From Rhodobiaceae bacterium (GTDB lineage Bacteria > Pseudomonadota > Alphaproteobacteria > Rhizobiales > JANQQB01): a stretch of DNA of 64,000 nucleotides. Positions 26,694-34,450 of this stretch are shown piece by piece (within the stretch, counting starts at the first letter, position 1; each line of letters starts with the position of its first letter). The notes beneath the pieces are model-generated. The model was not told the DNA's origin. It saw only the letters and a program-made list of their open reading frames with translations, and ran no database searches. The position numbers and the translations under genes were made by a program. The stretch covers positions 1 to 64,000 of the forward strand of contig JANQQB010000278.1 of assembly GCA_028285165.1 (NCBI GenBank). Reading direction: 5' to 3'.

Positions 26694-27260
26694 GTGACAG
26701 ATTCACAAAAACCCGAACCGGGCCGGCGGGACTTTCTCGTTCTCGCCACCGGGGCGATGGGCGCCGTCGGAGCGGCCGGCATGGCGTGGCCGTTGATCGC
26801 GCAGATGAACCCCGATGCGTCGGCCTTGGCCCTGGCGTCGACGGAAGTCGATATCTCCTCGATCGAACCCGGTCAGAGCATTCGCGTCATGTGGCGCGGC
26901 AAGCCCGTTTTCGTGCGGTATCGCACGGAAGAGGAAGTCGAGGCCGCTCGGGCAGTGTCAATAAGCGACCTGCCGGACCCGGACGCCCGCAACGCCAATG
27001 CCGAAGGGGAAGAAGCGACCGACGAAAATCGCGCCATCCCGGGTCGGGAGGCCTGGCTGGTCATGGTCGGCGTCTGCACGCATCTGGGCTGTATCCCGAT
27101 CGGCGATGTCGGCAATAACGGCGATTACGGCGGCTGGTTCTGTCCGTGCCACGGATCGCACTACGACACAGCCGGACGGATCCGAAAGGGACCGGCACCG
27201 GAAAATCTGCCCATTCCGCCGTTTGAATTCGTCTCAGACAACGTTCTGAGAATTGGTTGA
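26694..27260 (+). CDS. petA: ubiquinol-cytochrome c reductase Rieske iron-sulfur subunit
   Basis: This is the Rieske [2Fe-2S] subunit of the cytochrome bc1 complex. A Tat-like N-terminus (GRRDFLVLATGAMGAVGAAG) gives the single membrane helix, and the cluster ligands are in VCTHLGC and WFCPCHGSHYD with the usual spacing. The protein has 188 residues. The start is a GTG at 26694 with AAGGGG upstream. Between helix and cluster there is a rather acidic insert (EGEEATDENRAIPG) as in other alphaproteobacteria. petB follows after 21 bases. Confidence 0.95.
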   Translation: MTDSQKPEPGRRDFLVLATGAMGAVGAAGMAWPLIAQMNPDASALALASTEVDISSIEPGQSIRVMWRGKPVFVRYRTEEEVEAARAVSISDLPDPDARNANAEGEEATDENRAIPGREAWLVMVGVCTHLGCIPIGDVGNNGDYGGWFCPCHGSHYDTAGRIRKGPAPENLPIPPFEFVSDNVLRIG

Positions 27261-27281
27261 TCGAGGAGGCGAGAAACCAGC

Positions 27282-28571
27282 ATGTCCGGACATTCCAGCT
27301 ATGTACCGTCGACGGGCTTCGAAAAGTGGCTCGATCGTCGGCTCCCCATCATTCGTTTCATGCATGCCGAAACTTCGGGTTTCCCGTGTCCGAAAAACCT
27401 CAGCTATTTCTGGACTTTCGGCGCGATCCTGACCTTCATGCTGGTGGTGCAGATCATCACCGGCATCGTGTTGGTCATGCATTACACGCCCCATACCGAC
27501 ATGGCGTTCGCCTCCGTTGAACACATCATGCGGAACGTCAATTACGGCTGGCTGCTGCGCTATGTGCACGCGAACGGCGCGTCGATGTTTTTCATCGCGG
27601 TCTATATTCATATGTTCCGTGGGCTGTACTATGGATCCTACAAGGAACCACGGGAAGTCCTCTGGATTCTTGGCGTCATCATCTTCCTCCTGATGATGGC
27701 AACCGCCTTCATGGGCTACGTCCTGCCCTGGGGCCAGATGAGCTTCTGGGGCGCCACGGTGATCACCAACCTGTTCTCCGCGCTGCCGCTGGTCGGCGAG
27801 CCGGTCGTGCAATGGCTGTGGGGCGGTTTTGCGGTCGACAACCCGACGCTGAACCGGTTCTTCTCGCTGCACTACCTGCTGCCGTTCATGATCCTGGGCG
27901 TGGTCATCCTGCACATCTGGGCGCTGCATGTGGCCGGAAACGGCAACCCGACCGGCGTGTCGGTCAAGTCCAAACAGGATACGGTACCGTTCCATCCCTA
28001 CGTGACGATGAAAGACGGGTTTGCGCTGGTTTGCTTCCTGATCTTCTTTGCGTATTTCGTCTTCTACATTCCCAATTATCTGGGTCACGCCGATAACTAT
28101 ATCCCGGCGGATCCGCTGGTGACACCGGCGCATATCGTTCCGGAATGGTACTTCCTGCCGTTCTACGCGATCCTGCGGGCCGTGCCGGATAAACTCGGCG
28201 GTGTGCTGCTGATGTTTGGCGCCATCGCGGTGCTGTTCATCCTGCCCTGGCTCGACACCTCGAAAGTGCGCTCGGCTGCCTTCCGGCCGCTCTACAAGCA
28301 GGCGTTCTGGATCTTCGTGGTGGTCTGCATCGCGCTCGGATGGCTTGGCGGACAGCCGGCCGAAGGGGGTTACGTGATTGCGGCCCGCATCTTCACGTTC
28401 CTCTATTTCGCATTCTTCCTGATCGTGATGCCGCTGCTTGGAATCATTGAAACACCCAAGAAGCTGCCGGAAAGCATATCCCAATCGGTGCTCGAGAAGG
28501 CCAAGGCGCTCGGGTCTGGCGGCGCCGCGCAGCCGGCGGGATCCGCGGCCGCACCGGATAAGAATGCCTGA
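27282..28571 (+). CDS. petB: cytochrome b of the bc1 complex
   Basis: The 429-residue cytochrome b contains the eight helices of the bacterial subunit. The quinol-oxidation motif is [19 protein letters not shown] (PEWY), and haem ligands appear in [21 protein letters not shown] and in [20 protein letters not shown]. The last 30 residues are a Gly/Ala-rich tail ([17 protein letters not shown]), longer than usual. A strong GAGGAGG site precedes the ATG. It is separate from cytochrome c1, unlike the fused FbcH of Bradyrhizobium. Confidence 0.96.
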   Translation: MSGHSSYVPSTGFEKWLDRRLPIIRFMHAETSGFPCPKNLSYFWTFGAILTFMLVVQIITGIVLVMHYTPHTDMAFASVEHIMRNVNYGWLLRYVHANGASMFFIAVYIHMFRGLYYGSYKEPREVLWILGVIIFLLMMATAFMGYVLPWGQMSFWGATVITNLFSALPLVGEPVVQWLWGGFAVDNPTLNRFFSLHYLLPFMILGVVILHIWALHVAGNGNPTGVSVKSKQDTVPFHPYVTMKDGFALVCFLIFFAYFVFYIPNYLGHADNYIPADPLVTPAHIVPEWYFLPFYAILRAVPDKLGGVLLMFGAIAVLFILPWLDTSKVRSAAFRPLYKQAFWIFVVVCIALGWLGGQPAEGGYVIAARIFTFLYFAFFLIVMPLLGIIETPKKLPESISQSVLEKAKALGSGGAAQPAGSAAAPDKNA

Positions 28572-28717
28572 GGGCGGGCAACTGCCATGGAACCCGGGGC
28601 GGGTCCTTTGATTGGCCCCAGAGACTATACGGCGATTGAAACGCGCGTCCGGGATGACGTTCATGTCCCGGCCGCGCGCTTGAAAACCGCCGAGCGAAGA
28701 AAGAGGAAGTCCCTTCG

Positions 28718-29560
28718 ATGATCCTGAAAAACGCACTCTTGGGAACCATGGCGGTCCTGACCGTGGGCGTGCTGGCTGCCGGCGATGCCCGGGCGGCAAG
28801 CTATGATGTGCATATCGAGCGCCAGGACTGGTCGTTTGCCGGACCGTTTGGAACGTTCGATCCGGCACAATTGCAGCGCGGCTACAAAGTCTATCGCGAG
28901 GTCTGTGCGAGCTGCCACGGTATGGATCTGGTGGCGTTCCGCAATCTGTCGGATCCGGGCGGACCCGGCTTTACCGAAGACGAAGTCAAGGCGATCGCAG
29001 CAGAGTACGAAATCGAGGACGGGCCTGACGAGTTCGGGGACATGTTCATGCGGCCGGGACGGCCGTCCGACAGTCATCCTGCGCCGTTCGCGAACGAACA
29101 GGCTGCACGAGCCTCCAACAACAATGCGTATCCGGTGGACTTTTCCCTGATCGCGAAAGCCCGGCACATCAGCAGCGGCTTTCCCGGGTTCCTCATCGAC
29201 ATCTTCACCCAATACCAGGAAGCCGGTCCGGACTATATCTACTCGCTTCTGACCGGTTACCGTGATCCGCCGGAAGGCGTCGAGGTCGGCGACGGTCAAT
29301 ACTACAACATCAGCTTTATCGCAGGGAACGCCCTGTCGATGGCGCCGCCTCTGGATGATGGTTTCGTCGAATATACAGACGGAACGCCGGAGACCCTGCA
29401 GCAATATTCCCGCGACGTGTCGGCCTTCCTGATGTGGGCTGCCGAGCCGAAACTGATGGAGCGCAAGCAGACCGGTCTGGTCGTGATGATCTTCCTCGTC
29501 GCCTTCGCGTTCCTGATGTATTACAGCAAGCGCAAGCTGTGGGCTGACGTCGACCACTGA
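28718..29560 (+). CDS. petC: cytochrome c1 of the bc1 complex
   Basis: The 280-residue protein has a Sec signal peptide (MAVLTVGVLAAGDARAAS), the haem-binding CASCHG near residue 65, and a C-terminal membrane anchor (TGLVVMIFLVAFAFLMYYSKRKLW), as expected for periplasmic cytochrome c1. AGAGGAAG precedes the ATG. The spacer from petB is 146 bases, longer than within other pairs here, but the strong terminator downstream suggests that petABC is one unit. Confidence 0.95.
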   Translation: MILKNALLGTMAVLTVGVLAAGDARAASYDVHIERQDWSFAGPFGTFDPAQLQRGYKVYREVCASCHGMDLVAFRNLSDPGGPGFTEDEVKAIAAEYEIEDGPDEFGDMFMRPGRPSDSHPAPFANEQAARASNNNAYPVDFSLIAKARHISSGFPGFLIDIFTQYQEAGPDYIYSLLTGYRDPPEGVEVGDGQYYNISFIAGNALSMAPPLDDGFVEYTDGTPETLQQYSRDVSAFLMWAAEPKLMERKQTGLVVMIFLVAFAFLMYYSKRKLWADVDH

Positions 29561-29593
29561 CCGGCTCTCGGTAACGCACGGCAAGACAGGATG

Positions 29594-29619
29594 AAGGGCC
29601 CTCCAGCAGGGCCCTTTTT
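29594..29619 (+). terminator. rho-independent terminator after petC
   Basis: AAGGGCCCT and AGGGCCCTT form a perfect 9-bp stem around CCAGC, with a run of T that overlaps the stem's last bases. It ends the petABC transcript before mtnP. Confidence 0.92.
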
Positions 29620-29705
29620 CGTCGTTGGAATTTAAGGTTAATTGGCTCTTCTGATCCGACGCGGCGTTTGCTAAGACACGCAGTCGGACGATGGAAGGGC
29701 AGTAC

Positions 29706-30581
29706 ATGAGCGAAGCGGTATTGGGTGTTCTGGGCGGATCGGGCGTATACGACCTGCCAGGACTTGAGGATGCACGGTGGGAGACCGTGACAGGGCCGTG
29801 GGGCGATCCCTCGGACCAGCTTCGTCTCGGCACGATCGACGGGCTTCAGGTGGCGTTCCTGCCGCGTCACGGGCGCGGCCACCCGCATGCCCCCACGAGC
29901 ATCAATTACAGGGCGAACATCGACGCATTGAAACGGGTCGGGGTAACCGATCTCGTCTCGGTGTCGGCATGCGGTTCGCTCAAGGAGGAGCTGTCGCCCG
30001 GCACTTTCGTGCTGGTGGACCAGTTCGTCGACCGGACGTTTTCGCGTCAGAAGAGTTTCTTCGGTCATGGCTGCGTCGCCCATGTCTCCTTCGGCGACCC
30101 GGTCAGTCCTCTGCTCGTCGATCAGGTCGAGGCGGCCGCGCAGGCGGAAGACATCCCGCATGTGCGCGGCGGCACCTATCTTGCGATGGAGGGCCCGCAA
30201 TTCTCTACGCTTGCCGAATCCCACCTCTATCGATCCTGGGGCTGCTCGGTCATCGGCATGACCAACATGCCGGAGGCCAAACTCGCCCGTGAAGCCGAGA
30301 TCTGCTACGCGACCGTCGCGATGGTGACGGATTACGATTGCTGGCACCATGAGCATGAAGCCGTTGACGTGCAGAGCATCATCAAGGTGCTCGGCGAAAA
30401 CCGGGACAAGGCGCAGCGCCTGATTGCCCGGCTCGCCCGAACCTTGCCGCGCGAGCACGAACCGTGCCCGATCGGATCGGACACGGCGCTCGACTATGCT
30501 CTGATCACCGCTCCGGACGCGCGGGATCCGGCTCTGGTGAAAAAACTCGACGCGGTGGCGGGCCGCGTCCTCAACGCGTGA
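29706..30581 (+). CDS. mtnP: S-methyl-5'-thioadenosine phosphorylase
   Basis: MtnP cleaves methylthioadenosine with phosphate into adenine and methylthioribose-1-phosphate. The 291-residue protein has [11 protein letters not shown] for phosphate binding, [20 protein letters not shown], the SACGSLKEE loop, [12 protein letters not shown], and the adenine-binding TDYDCWH. I place the start at the ATG 29706 with GGAAGGG upstream rather than at the track's 29691. Its products feed apt, 46 bases downstream, and mtnA about 20 kb away in the window. Confidence 0.94.
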   Translation: MSEAVLGVLGGSGVYDLPGLEDARWETVTGPWGDPSDQLRLGTIDGLQVAFLPRHGRGHPHAPTSINYRANIDALKRVGVTDLVSVSACGSLKEELSPGTFVLVDQFVDRTFSRQKSFFGHGCVAHVSFGDPVSPLLVDQVEAAAQAEDIPHVRGGTYLAMEGPQFSTLAESHLYRSWGCSVIGMTNMPEAKLAREAEICYATVAMVTDYDCWHHEHEAVDVQSIIKVLGENRDKAQRLIARLARTLPREHEPCPIGSDTALDYALITAPDARDPALVKKLDAVAGRVLNA

Positions 30582-30627
30582 TCCCAGTCCGCCCCCTTCC
30601 AGCCTGACCCCCACCCGGGAGCCGTCC

Positions 30628-31173
30628 ATGACCATGCATCGGATTGTCGACCTTGAAAGCTATGTGCGTACGATCCCGGATTATCCGAAACCCGGGATCA
30701 TGTTCCGCGATATCACGACCCTGATTGCCGATCCCGTCGGGTTCAGGGCGTCGGTCGACGGGTTGCTCGTGCCGTTCCTGACGATGGAAATCGATCATGT
30801 TGCGGGCATCGAGGCACGCGGTTTCATACTGGGCGGTGCGGTCGCACATGAACTCGGGCGCGGTTTCGTGCCGATCCGCAAGAAGGGAAAACTGCCCTGG
30901 AAGACGATCGACCAAGATTACCAGCTGGAATACGGCGTCGACACGATCGAAATCCATGAGGATGCGATCAAACCCGGCGAGAAAGTGCTGGTCATCGACG
31001 ATCTGATCGCAACCGGCGGTACAGCCAATGCGGCCATCGAACTGATCCGACGGTCCGGCGGCGAGGTGGTTGCCGCGGCTTTCGTGATCGACCTGCCGGA
31101 TCTTGGCGGAACGCGCCGCCTGCAGGAAACCGGTGTGCGCGTCCACACCCTTATGGAATTCGAAGGCGACTGA
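30628..31173 (+). CDS. apt: adenine phosphoribosyltransferase
   Basis: Apt converts adenine and PRPP to AMP. The 181-residue protein has [15 protein letters not shown], the [12 protein letters not shown]-like segment here as [12 protein letters not shown], and the PRPP-binding loop [16 protein letters not shown]. It follows mtnP directly and recovers the adenine released by it. The start is the ATG at 30628; a second ATG two codons later is possible. Confidence 0.95.
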   Translation: MTMHRIVDLESYVRTIPDYPKPGIMFRDITTLIADPVGFRASVDGLLVPFLTMEIDHVAGIEARGFILGGAVAHELGRGFVPIRKKGKLPWKTIDQDYQLEYGVDTIEIHEDAIKPGEKVLVIDDLIATGGTANAAIELIRRSGGEVVAAAFVIDLPDLGGTRRLQETGVRVHTLMEFEGD

Positions 31174-31197
31174 TCAGCCTGCGACGAGGTACTAGCT

Positions 31198-31665
31198 TCA
31201 CAGCCCGATCATGACATGGCCGTCAAAGCTGAACACCAGGTCGCCGTCCTGATTGAAGCCCTCATTGTACGCATCCAGCATTGCCCAGCCGGGCCGCGAT
31301 TTCAGGGGCCGTTTGGCCGTGAACGTTCCGAAATAGGTGACCGTGTCGCCGGCGAAGACGGGACGGGTCCATTTTAGGTTCTCAAAGCCCGGAGACGGAC
31401 CGAGCCGCGGCGTTTCGTTACCGGCGTCCGTGTAAGCCTTGATTTCCCGTTGCCAGGTCTCGGTGTTGAGGCGCATCCAGATCGATCCCGTATGCCATCC
31501 GCTGGCGCATAGCCGGCCGAAATGGGTTTTCGCGGCTTCCTCATCGGAGAGATGAAAACGCTGCGGGTCGAACTCCTTTGCAAAGGCGACGATGTCTTCG
31601 GCCCGGAATGTGTGGGACCCGAGTTCACGGCGCACGCCGATCGGCACATAGTCGTAATAGCTCAT
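31198..31665 (-). CDS. MaoC-like hot-dog fold dehydratase-family protein (1)
   Basis: The 155-residue protein has the MaoC hydratase pattern: FAKEFDPQRFHLSDEEA with the conserved D/H region, ASGWHTGSIWMRL, and PVFAGDTVTYFGTF. It would act as an enoyl-CoA hydratase-like or thioester-binding hot-dog protein in the cytoplasm. The true start is the ATG at 31665, which overlaps the stop of the other MaoC gene (ATGA); the track start at 31848 is inside it. Tandem MaoC genes often form heterodimers. The substrate is unknown. Confidence 0.85.
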   Translation of the reverse strand: MSYYDYVPIGVRRELGSHTFRAEDIVAFAKEFDPQRFHLSDEEAAKTHFGRLCASGWHTGSIWMRLNTETWQREIKAYTDAGNETPRLGPSPGFENLKWTRPVFAGDTVTYFGTFTAKRPLKSRPGWAMLDAYNEGFNQDGDLVFSFDGHVMIGL

Positions 31666-32114
31666 GCGGACCCGCGCCTTTCGACAAGGAGCGAGGTTTC
31701 CTGGACCAGAACCAGTTCGTCCCTCTGGTTGTGCATTTCGAAACGGCACAGCGCGATGCCCATGTCCGGACGGCTTTTCGAGATGCGGGCGCTGACGATA
31801 TGCATACGCGCTTTGAGAATGTCGCCGGCAAGCACGGGGCGGCCCCACTTTACGCGGTCCACCCCGGGCGAGCCGAGGCTGCGCGTATTGTAGAGCAGTG
31901 CGTCATAGGTCATGCGCATCAGAATTGAGCAGGTGTACCAGCCGGAGGCGGCAAGACCGCCCAGCAGCGAGGTCCGGCCGGCTTCCTCGTCCAGGTGGAA
32001 GGGCTGCGGGTCGAACGCGCGGGCAAAGGCCATGATCTCGTCCTTTACGACGCGATGGGTGCCGAGATCGAACTCGGCTCCGGCCGGAAAGTCCTCAAAG
32101 GCGCGGCTTGTCAT
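31662..32114 (-). CDS. MaoC-like hot-dog fold dehydratase-family protein (2)
   Basis: This 150-residue paralogue of the downstream MaoC protein shares FARAFDPQPFHLDEEA, ASGWYTCSILMRM and RPVLAGDILKARMHI. Its stop overlaps the start of the first copy, so both are probably made in equal amounts and may pair. Its own start region overlaps by 20 bases with the 3' end of the Doc-like gene, on the same strand. Whether the hydratase active-site Asp and His are functional in each copy needs structural comparison; both are visible in the FDPQPFH segment. Confidence 0.85.
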   Translation of the reverse strand: MTSRAFEDFPAGAEFDLGTHRVVKDEIMAFARAFDPQPFHLDEEAGRTSLLGGLAASGWYTCSILMRMTYDALLYNTRSLGSPGVDRVKWGRPVLAGDILKARMHIVSARISKSRPDMGIALCRFEMHNQRDELVLVQETSLLVERRGSA

Positions 32115-32592
32115 ACGGGCTCTTTGAGGCGGGACTCGAGGGGGCAGGCTTCGCAGATGCAGGACTTTTGGGGGCGGGGCTCGCGGAGACGGGGCCTGTG
32201 GGGGCCGTCGATGGACACGTCAGTTCGCGCAGCCAGGGCACCAGTTTTTCGAACCGGAAATCGCCAGCCCGTTTCAGATAGACGAGATAGGTTGCCGTCG
32301 TTTCGGGGTCGCCGTCGAAGCGGTGGCCGTTCATGCGCAAGAACACATCGGTTGCGGCAAAGGCGGTGCGCATGTTGCCCTCGGCAAACGGGCGGTGGAC
32401 TGTGAGGCTCTCCATCAGGGCCGCCGCTTCCTCGATGATATCGGCATATTCTCCGGTCTGGGGCCGGAAGAGGGCGGCTTTCAGGGCCCCGCGGTCGCGC
32501 GTTGCGGCGTCGCCACCGAATGTGGCGATCAGCTGTTTGTGGATGCCGATCAGGTCCGCAGTCGTCAGGTAGTCGGTCACAGGTCCCGCCAT
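32095..32592 (-). CDS. Doc-like (Fic/Doc fold) protein with altered active site
   Basis: The 165-residue protein aligns with death-on-curing toxins: LTTADLIGIHKQLI, RDRGALKAALFRPQTGEYADIIEEAA, and TVHRPFAEGNMRTAFAATDVFLRMNG. In P1 Doc the core is HIFNDANKRTA. Here the position of the catalytic His is Arg (RPFAEGNMR), with a His one residue earlier, and the Lys of NKR is Met, so kinase activity is doubtful. The last 35 residues are a Pro/Ala/Ser/Lys-rich tail (SPAPKSPASAKPAPSSP) not typical of Doc. The start is set at the ATG 32592, where homology begins. A possible antitoxin is encoded upstream. Confidence 0.75.
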   Translation of the reverse strand: MAGPVTDYLTTADLIGIHKQLIATFGGDAATRDRGALKAALFRPQTGEYADIIEEAAALMESLTVHRPFAEGNMRTAFAATDVFLRMNGHRFDGDPETTATYLVYLKRAGDFRFEKLVPWLRELTCPSTAPTGPVSASPAPKSPASAKPAPSSPASKSPYDKPRL

Positions 32593-32669
32593 AGTCCCGG
32601 GTCTGCCGGATGCGGCAGCCCTTGGTTCCGTTCGGCCCTGTTGTGCCGGCGGTCGAAGCGCAAGGCGGG

Positions 32670-32894
32670 TTACAGCCATGGGTCCTGATAACATGCGTTG
32701 TTCCGGATCAGGCTGGCGCGAAGATGATCCATGACGTGCGGGCGCGGATTGTCTCCGCGCTTGCTCTCGATGTAATGCGCCATCGCATCTTCCAGCACGG
32801 CCTGAAATTGTCGGCCTTCCTCGCGCGCAATCGAACGCATCGCCGACAACAGGTCCGGTGTGGCCTGGGACGAAAATTTGACCCTGTTGCTCAT
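32670..32894 (-). CDS. possible antitoxin of the Doc-like pair
   Basis: The 74-residue protein begins MSNRVKFSSQATPDLLSAMRSIAREEGRQ and continues with a helical segment, resembling ribbon-helix-helix type antitoxins or DNA-binding partners rather than Phd. It precedes the Doc-like gene by 77 bases on the same strand, the usual antitoxin-first order. The C-terminal part (HLRASLIRNNACYQDPWL) could be the toxin-binding region. The ribosome site (GGAG) is unusually close to the ATG. The pairing is inferred from position. Confidence 0.6.
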   Translation of the reverse strand: MSNRVKFSSQATPDLLSAMRSIAREEGRQFQAVLEDAMAHYIESKRGDNPRPHVMDHLRASLIRNNACYQDPWL

Positions 32895-33214
32895 ATCTCC
32901 GTCTTAGGCCGACACGCCGGAGGCGACAAGGGCGCCGTGGAAAGATCCCATGTTTGTTTGAGCGCGGCAGGGGCCTGTCCGCTGCGACTGCCGGCTCCAC
33001 CCGTCGTAGGGCCGACGGCGGGCCAGGCGGTTTGGCAGCGGCGACGATTTCGCCGCATGAAATCCGGCATTTGAGGACCGAAGCCGGGCCTTCTCCACAG
33101 TCGGATTTCAAATGATATGCGCGGCTAAATTATATGACATATCATTACTTGCATGGCATATGTATTGCTGCTAAGCGAAATGCGCATCAACTGGAGTTTG
33201 GGCGAGACTACGTT
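32895..33214. other. intergenic region, composition shift
   Basis: The 320-base spacer changes from GC-rich near the antitoxin gene to AT-rich after about 33105. It contains the short palindrome ATATGACATAT (33132-33142) and a second CATATG at 33157. It probably holds the promoter of the DUF5989-SGNH genes. No gene or transposase remnant was recognised. Confidence 0.5.
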
Positions 33215-33367
33215 ATGTTGAGTTTTCTTGAGGAATATTGGCGTTTTCTGAAGGCCAGGAAAAAATTCTGGCTGGCGCCGATCATGATTGCAATCATGCT
33301 TCTCGGCGGGTTGATTGTGCTCACCCAGGGCACAGCCGTGGCACCGTTCATTTACACGATCTTCTGA
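33215..33367 (+). CDS. DUF5989 family small membrane protein
   Basis: The 50-residue protein (MLSFLEEYWRFLKARKKFW, then one hydrophobic helix) matches the DUF5989 pattern, a short single-pass protein commonly found with SxtJ-type membrane proteins, carbamoyltransferases and SGNH hydrolases. The track ORF starts at 33134, but homologues start at the MLSFLEEYW Met. The SGNH gene begins nine bases downstream, so the two are co-transcribed. No SxtJ or carbamoyltransferase gene is seen here. Confidence 0.78.
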   Translation: MLSFLEEYWRFLKARKKFWLAPIMIAIMLLGGLIVLTQGTAVAPFIYTIF

Positions 33368-33376
33368 CGCAACGAC

Positions 33377-34369
33377 ATGAAACGAGTGCTGTTTCATGCG
33401 ATGTCGGTGCTGTTTCTGGGAGTTATCATCGGCGGTTCGGCCGAAATCCTGGTTCGTTTCGTGCTCGACGACGGCATGCAATACGACCTGGAAATGTGGA
33501 AATATGCCCGGCAAGGCAAAAAGCTCTCCGACGATCCCGCAATCGGTCATGAGCATGTCGACAATGCGAAATTTCATGCCATGGGCGTGGATATCGAGAT
33601 CAATTCACACGGCATGCGCGGGCCGGAAGTTGAGCAGGCGAAGCCGGCGGACACATTTCGCATTCTGATGGTCGGGGACTCGCTCACTTTCGGATGGGGA
33701 GTGAAGGCCGAAGAGACCTTTTCGCAGCGCCTCGAGGCGCTGCTCGTCCAGGACAATCGCCGCGTCGAAGTTCTCAATACCGGTATCGGGAACACAAACA
33801 CGCCGATGCAGGCGCAATTGTTTGCGGCGCATGGACGAACGTTTCAGCCCGATCTGGTGATCATCAATTACTTCATCAACGACGCGGAATTCACGCCTGA
33901 TCACAGGGAACCGGGTTTCCTTGCGCGAAACTCCTTCTCCTACAATTTCTTCGTCGGCCGCCTCGATTCCGTCCTGCGCCTGTTTTCACAACGCAGCGGC
34001 TGGAAAGAGTATTATGCGGACCTGTATGGCGAAGACGGCAATTGGCAGGCCGCACGCGACGCGATCGGCAAGATCGTGGAGATGGCGCGCGCGGACGGTG
34101 GCGATGTGCTCCTGGTGAATTACCCGGAAATTCGCGAACTCACGCCCTATCCGTTCGAAGAGGTCACTGCCCGTCTGGCCGCGGTCGCGAACGAACTCGA
34201 CATTCCGTTCCTGGATCTCCTGCCCTCCGTCGTCGACCAGCACCCCTCTGATCTGTGGGTCACTGTGCCTGATCCGCATCCGAACGGATTTGCAAACGGC
34301 TTCTTTGCTGACGCGCTCTACCGGAAACTGGTCGACGAGCGGATGGTGCCGGAACCGGCCGGAAGCTGA
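33377..34369 (+). CDS. SGNH/GDSL hydrolase family protein
   Basis: The 330-residue protein has an N-terminal membrane anchor or signal (MSVLFLGVIIGGSAEILVRF) and an SGNH esterase domain: LMVGDSLTFGWGV holds the nucleophile Ser, NTGIGNTNTPMQ the Gly block, FINDAEF the Asn block, and DPHPNGFANG the C-terminal Asp/His. It is therefore expected to be an active, periplasm-facing esterase or acyltransferase. It follows DUF5989 directly, which suggests modification of an exported glycan or lipid. The acyl group and substrate are unknown. Confidence 0.88.
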   Translation: MKRVLFHAMSVLFLGVIIGGSAEILVRFVLDDGMQYDLEMWKYARQGKKLSDDPAIGHEHVDNAKFHAMGVDIEINSHGMRGPEVEQAKPADTFRILMVGDSLTFGWGVKAEETFSQRLEALLVQDNRRVEVLNTGIGNTNTPMQAQLFAAHGRTFQPDLVIINYFINDAEFTPDHREPGFLARNSFSYNFFVGRLDSVLRLFSQRSGWKEYYADLYGEDGNWQAARDAIGKIVEMARADGGDVLLVNYPEIRELTPYPFEEVTARLAAVANELDIPFLDLLPSVVDQHPSDLWVTVPDPHPNGFANGFFADALYRKLVDERMVPEPAGS

Positions 34370-34450
34370 GTGCACCGGAGCCTGAAATCCCGGTCCTGAT
34401 TACGCTGACGGCCATATGCGGTTGAACCGCACAAGTTTGGGGCGACGCCT

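Noticed and set aside
27234-28868. 544-residue minus-strand frame opposite petB
   Set aside because: Shadow of cytochrome b; the sequence is dominated by His, Arg and Gln repeats without a fold.
29620-29705. SAM-responsive riboswitch before mtnP
   Set aside because: Considered because of the pathway, but the short leader does not show the conserved SAM-II type elements I know.
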